Of a stretch of DNA of 6,366 nucleotides, positions 5,550 through 6,366 are shown piece after piece; positions within the stretch are counted from its first letter, which is position 1, and every line of letters begins with the position of its first letter. The stretch covers positions 1 through 6,366 of the forward strand of contig JBMOJH010000146.1 of NCBI GenBank assembly GCA_049316905.1, given 5' to 3'. A model generated the notes under the pieces. It saw only the letters and a list, made by a program, of their open reading frames with translations. It was not told the DNA's origin and searched no databases. Source of the stretch: CAIPVR01 sp049316905. GTDB taxonomy: Bacteria > Actinomycetota > Acidimicrobiia > Acidimicrobiales > Microtrichaceae. The translations under genes were made by a program, and so were the position numbers.

Positions 5550-6088
5550 GACCCGGGGGCCTGCACGATGAGCACGCACCGGTCGTCGCCCCGGTGCACG
5601 CACGTGGGCTGCTCGACCGTTGCTGAGCGGCCGAAGAACTCCGCGGCGCCGACGAGCAGGCCCTCGGCCAGGTGGCACAGCCCGCGCCTGGACTCGTACA
5701 CCAGCTCCCAGCGGTCGGGCCCGGTGTCGCGGACCGCGAACGACGGCGGTTGTGCCGAGGGGTAGAGCTTGAGGACCTCGGGATGGATCACGCCGTCGAG
5801 GCCGTGCAGGAGGTCGCCGAGGTCCATGTCCTGCTCGAGCAGCTCCGGGTGGCGTTCCGCGAGCACGGCGAACCCGTGCCGGCCCGCGTGGCGCAGCACG
5901 TCCTCGGGCGGCAGGCCCGTCTGCTCGGCGAGCGCGCCCACGATCCGCTCGAGGTCGGCCGCGGGGTAGTCGCCGAGCGAGGTGTAGGCGCCGCCGCACC
6001 CCGATGCCATCACGGCGTGGTCCCACGAGTCAGCGGGCAGCGTCGTCTGGACCACGTCCTCGACCACGTTGAATAGGACACCCTTCAC
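5546..6088 (-). CDS. H-NOX (heme nitric oxide/oxygen binding) sensor protein
   Basis: A 180-residue stand-alone H-NOX protein, the usual length. The hallmark residues fall at the same numbers as in the Thermoanaerobacter H-NOX: proximal heme ligand H102 (GVIHPEV), P115, and the heme-propionate-binding YxSxR motif as Y131-S133-R135 (YESRR). The N-terminus MKGVLFN and GGAYTSLGDYP (32-42) are also family-typical. The polar distal-pocket residues of O2-binding members are missing: positions 9, 74 and 140 are V, A and L where that protein has W, N and Y. The protein should therefore favour NO over O2. Three cysteines (C138, C163, C171) match the spacing of the zinc site in proteobacterial NO sensors. 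The start is GTG at 6088, chosen for the family-typical MKG and a Shine-Dalgarno six bases upstream. The stop overlaps the kinase start (ATGA). Role: cytoplasmic NO sensor that regulates the adjacent kinase. Confidence 0.95.
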   Translation of the reverse strand: MKGVLFNVVEDVVQTTLPADSWDHAVMASGCGGAYTSLGDYPAADLERIVGALAEQTGLPPEDVLRHAGRHGFAVLAERHPELLEQDMDLGDLLHGLDGVIHPEVLKLYPSAQPPSFAVRDTGPDRWELVYESRRGLCHLAEGLLVGAAEFFGRSATVEQPTCVHRGDDRCVLIVQAPGS

Positions 6089-6094
6089 CTGAGA

Positions 6095-6100
6095 CTCCTG
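6095..6100 (-). promoter_or_regulatory. Ribosome binding site of the H-NOX gene
   Basis: CAGGAG on the minus strand is spaced six bases from the GTG at 6088. It supports GTG as the start codon rather than a later in-frame codon. Confidence 0.8.
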
Positions 6101-6115
6101 GAATCGGGCCGTTTT

Positions 6116-6171
6116 CCCGGTCGGTCGGCCCCCGTCGATCTTGAGGTTTGCACCTGCGGCGACCGACCGGG
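6116..6171 (-). promoter_or_regulatory. Perfect 12-bp inverted repeat upstream of the H-NOX operon
   Basis: CCCGGTCGGTCG (6116-6127) and CGACCGACCGGG (6160-6171) are exact reverse complements separated by 32 bases. The spacer is the least GC-rich part of the gap and contains a smaller dyad, AGGT-TTGC-ACCT at 6144-6155. The structure ends 28 bases before the H-NOX start. It could be an operator around the operon promoter or, if transcribed, a leader hairpin. I see no clear -35/-10 pair, so promoter placement is open. Each arm also carries tandem GGTC steps, so it may be partly a by-product of simple sequence. Confidence 0.5.
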
Positions 6172-6182
6172 CTGACCGTCCG

Positions 6183-6202
6183 GCGCCGGTGGCTCCCGGC
6201 GC
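6183..6202 (-). terminator. GC hairpin directly after the microprotein gene, candidate terminator
   Basis: GCGCCGG (6183-6189) and CCGGCGC (6196-6202) make a perfect 7-bp stem with a 6-base loop, beginning two bases after the microprotein stop on the minus strand. There is no following T-run, which is common for actinomycete hairpins. If it terminates, the H-NOX operon needs its own promoter between here and 6088. If not, the microprotein leads the operon. Confidence 0.45.
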
Positions 6203-6204
6203 GA

Positions 6205-6303
6205 CTACCCGAGTGTCGCCCGCACCAGGGCCACGATGAACGCGACCGCCACGACGGCCGCCACGGCCAGCGTCAGGATGAACCGCAGCTTGTTGGTCGT
6301 CAC
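6205..6303 (-). CDS. Single-pass membrane microprotein, 32 residues
   Basis: A 32-residue ORF starting at GTG 6303 with GGAGA upstream at a 4-base spacing and ending in TAG. It begins MTTNKLRF, continues with an uninterrupted hydrophobic helix of about 20 residues (8-27, mostly Ala/Val/Leu/Ile/Phe) and ends VRATLG. Lysine and arginine at 5 and 7 suggest an inside N-terminus, although R28 on the other flank weakens this. I do not recognise a family. The good Shine-Dalgarno, the coherent helix and the hairpin right after the stop support a real gene. The start lies inside the innermost copy of a 23-bp tandem repeat. Starting in an outer copy gives only an 8-residue peptide, so the inner GTG is the only start that yields this protein from the visible sequence. 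It may be the first gene of the H-NOX transcription unit or an independent small gene. Confidence 0.6.
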   Translation of the reverse strand: MTTNKLRFILTLAVAAVVAVAFIVALVRATLG

Positions 6304-6366
6304 CGGCTCTCCTTGTTGGTCGTCACCGGCTCTCCTTGTTGGTCGTCACCGGCTCTCCTTGTTGGT
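6290..6366 (-). repeat. 23-bp tandem repeat carrying a ribosome binding site and start codon
   Basis: Three identical 23-bp units (6290-6312, 6313-6335, 6336-6358) are followed by the first 8 bases of a fourth, cut by the window edge. The copies are identical, so the array is recent, gene-converted or an assembly loop. On the minus strand each unit has GGAGA, a short spacer and GTG followed by ACGACCAACAA. The innermost unit supplies the ribosome binding site and first codons of the microprotein. There are no spacers, so it is not a CRISPR array. Confidence 0.95.
6300..6349 (-). other. Two chained 8-codon mini-ORFs in the repeat upstream of the microprotein
   Basis: GTG at 6349 and GTG at 6326 each open MTTNKESR and then TGA. 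Each TGA overlaps the GTG of the next copy as GTGA (6326-6323 and 6303-6300), so a terminating ribosome sits on the next start. The 23-bp unit is not a multiple of three, and this creates the stop. Whether they are translated is unknown. They could be a coupled leader for the microprotein or a passive result of duplicating its start region. Confidence 0.4.

Noticed and set aside
3862..5571. Long plus-strand open frame of 569 codons
   Set aside because: It is antisense to the response regulator and kinase, is Arg/Ser-rich with no recognisable domain, and is the usual shadow of GC-rich coding DNA.
5550..6026. N-terminal extension of the 320-residue kinase by about 159 residues
   Set aside because: It lies wholly over the H-NOX gene in another frame, is Arg/Pro/Gly-rich without motifs, and the ATGA-coupled ATG at 5549 gives a complete kinase.
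6278..6366. Plus-strand ORF from ATG 6278 through the 23-bp repeat to the window edge
   Set aside because: The repeat stays open in this frame, but there is no Shine-Dalgarno, and the minus-strand reading has one plus a coherent membrane helix.
6290..6366. CRISPR array
   Set aside because: The 23-bp units are directly abutting with no spacers.

Overview
The window is very GC-rich, with strong G/C preference at third codon positions and dense, often overlapping genes. It carries a septum-formation-type lipoprotein, an MpaB-type oxygenase and a soluble two-component cluster. Together these point to a high-GC actinomycete (Actinomycetota). An Acidimicrobiia-like or other environmental lineage is possible, but I cannot fix the genus from sequence alone.

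The left third is on the plus strand. It holds the 3' part of a glutaminyl-peptide cyclotransferase gene (1-603), which overlaps by ATGA a small lipoprotein with a septum-formation domain (600-1073). After a 94-bp gap and a strong ribosome binding site comes a DUF2236/MpaB-family oxygenase-like protein (1168-2004). Its stop codon shares the four bases CTAG with the stop codon of the converging gene.

The rest is on the minus strand and is read from right to left. Four genes are packed head to tail with 4-bp ATGA overlaps or a 1-bp gap: an H-NOX heme nitric-oxide sensor (6088-5546), a soluble histidine kinase (5549-4587), an OmpR-type response regulator (4590-3904) and a hybrid kinase with PAS, HisKA, HATPase, receiver and Hpt domains (3902-2001). 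None has a visible membrane segment. My reading is a cytoplasmic gas-sensing phosphorelay operon: NO binds H-NOX, H-NOX modulates the adjacent kinase, and phosphate flows to the OmpR-type regulator, with the hybrid kinase as a second input or phosphotransfer branch. H-NOX paired with a kinase is known, mostly in proteobacteria. The combination with an OmpR regulator and a PAS/REC/Hpt hybrid in an actinomycete-like genome is the most interesting thing in the window.

Upstream of the H-NOX gene is a 116-bp gap with a perfect 12-bp inverted repeat and a GC hairpin. Beyond it is a 32-residue single-pass membrane microprotein gene (6303-6205). Its ribosome binding site and GTG start lie inside a 23-bp tandem repeat (at least 3.3 copies) that runs to the window edge. 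Each upstream repeat copy has its own Shine-Dalgarno, a GTG start and an 8-codon mini-ORF whose stop overlaps the next start.
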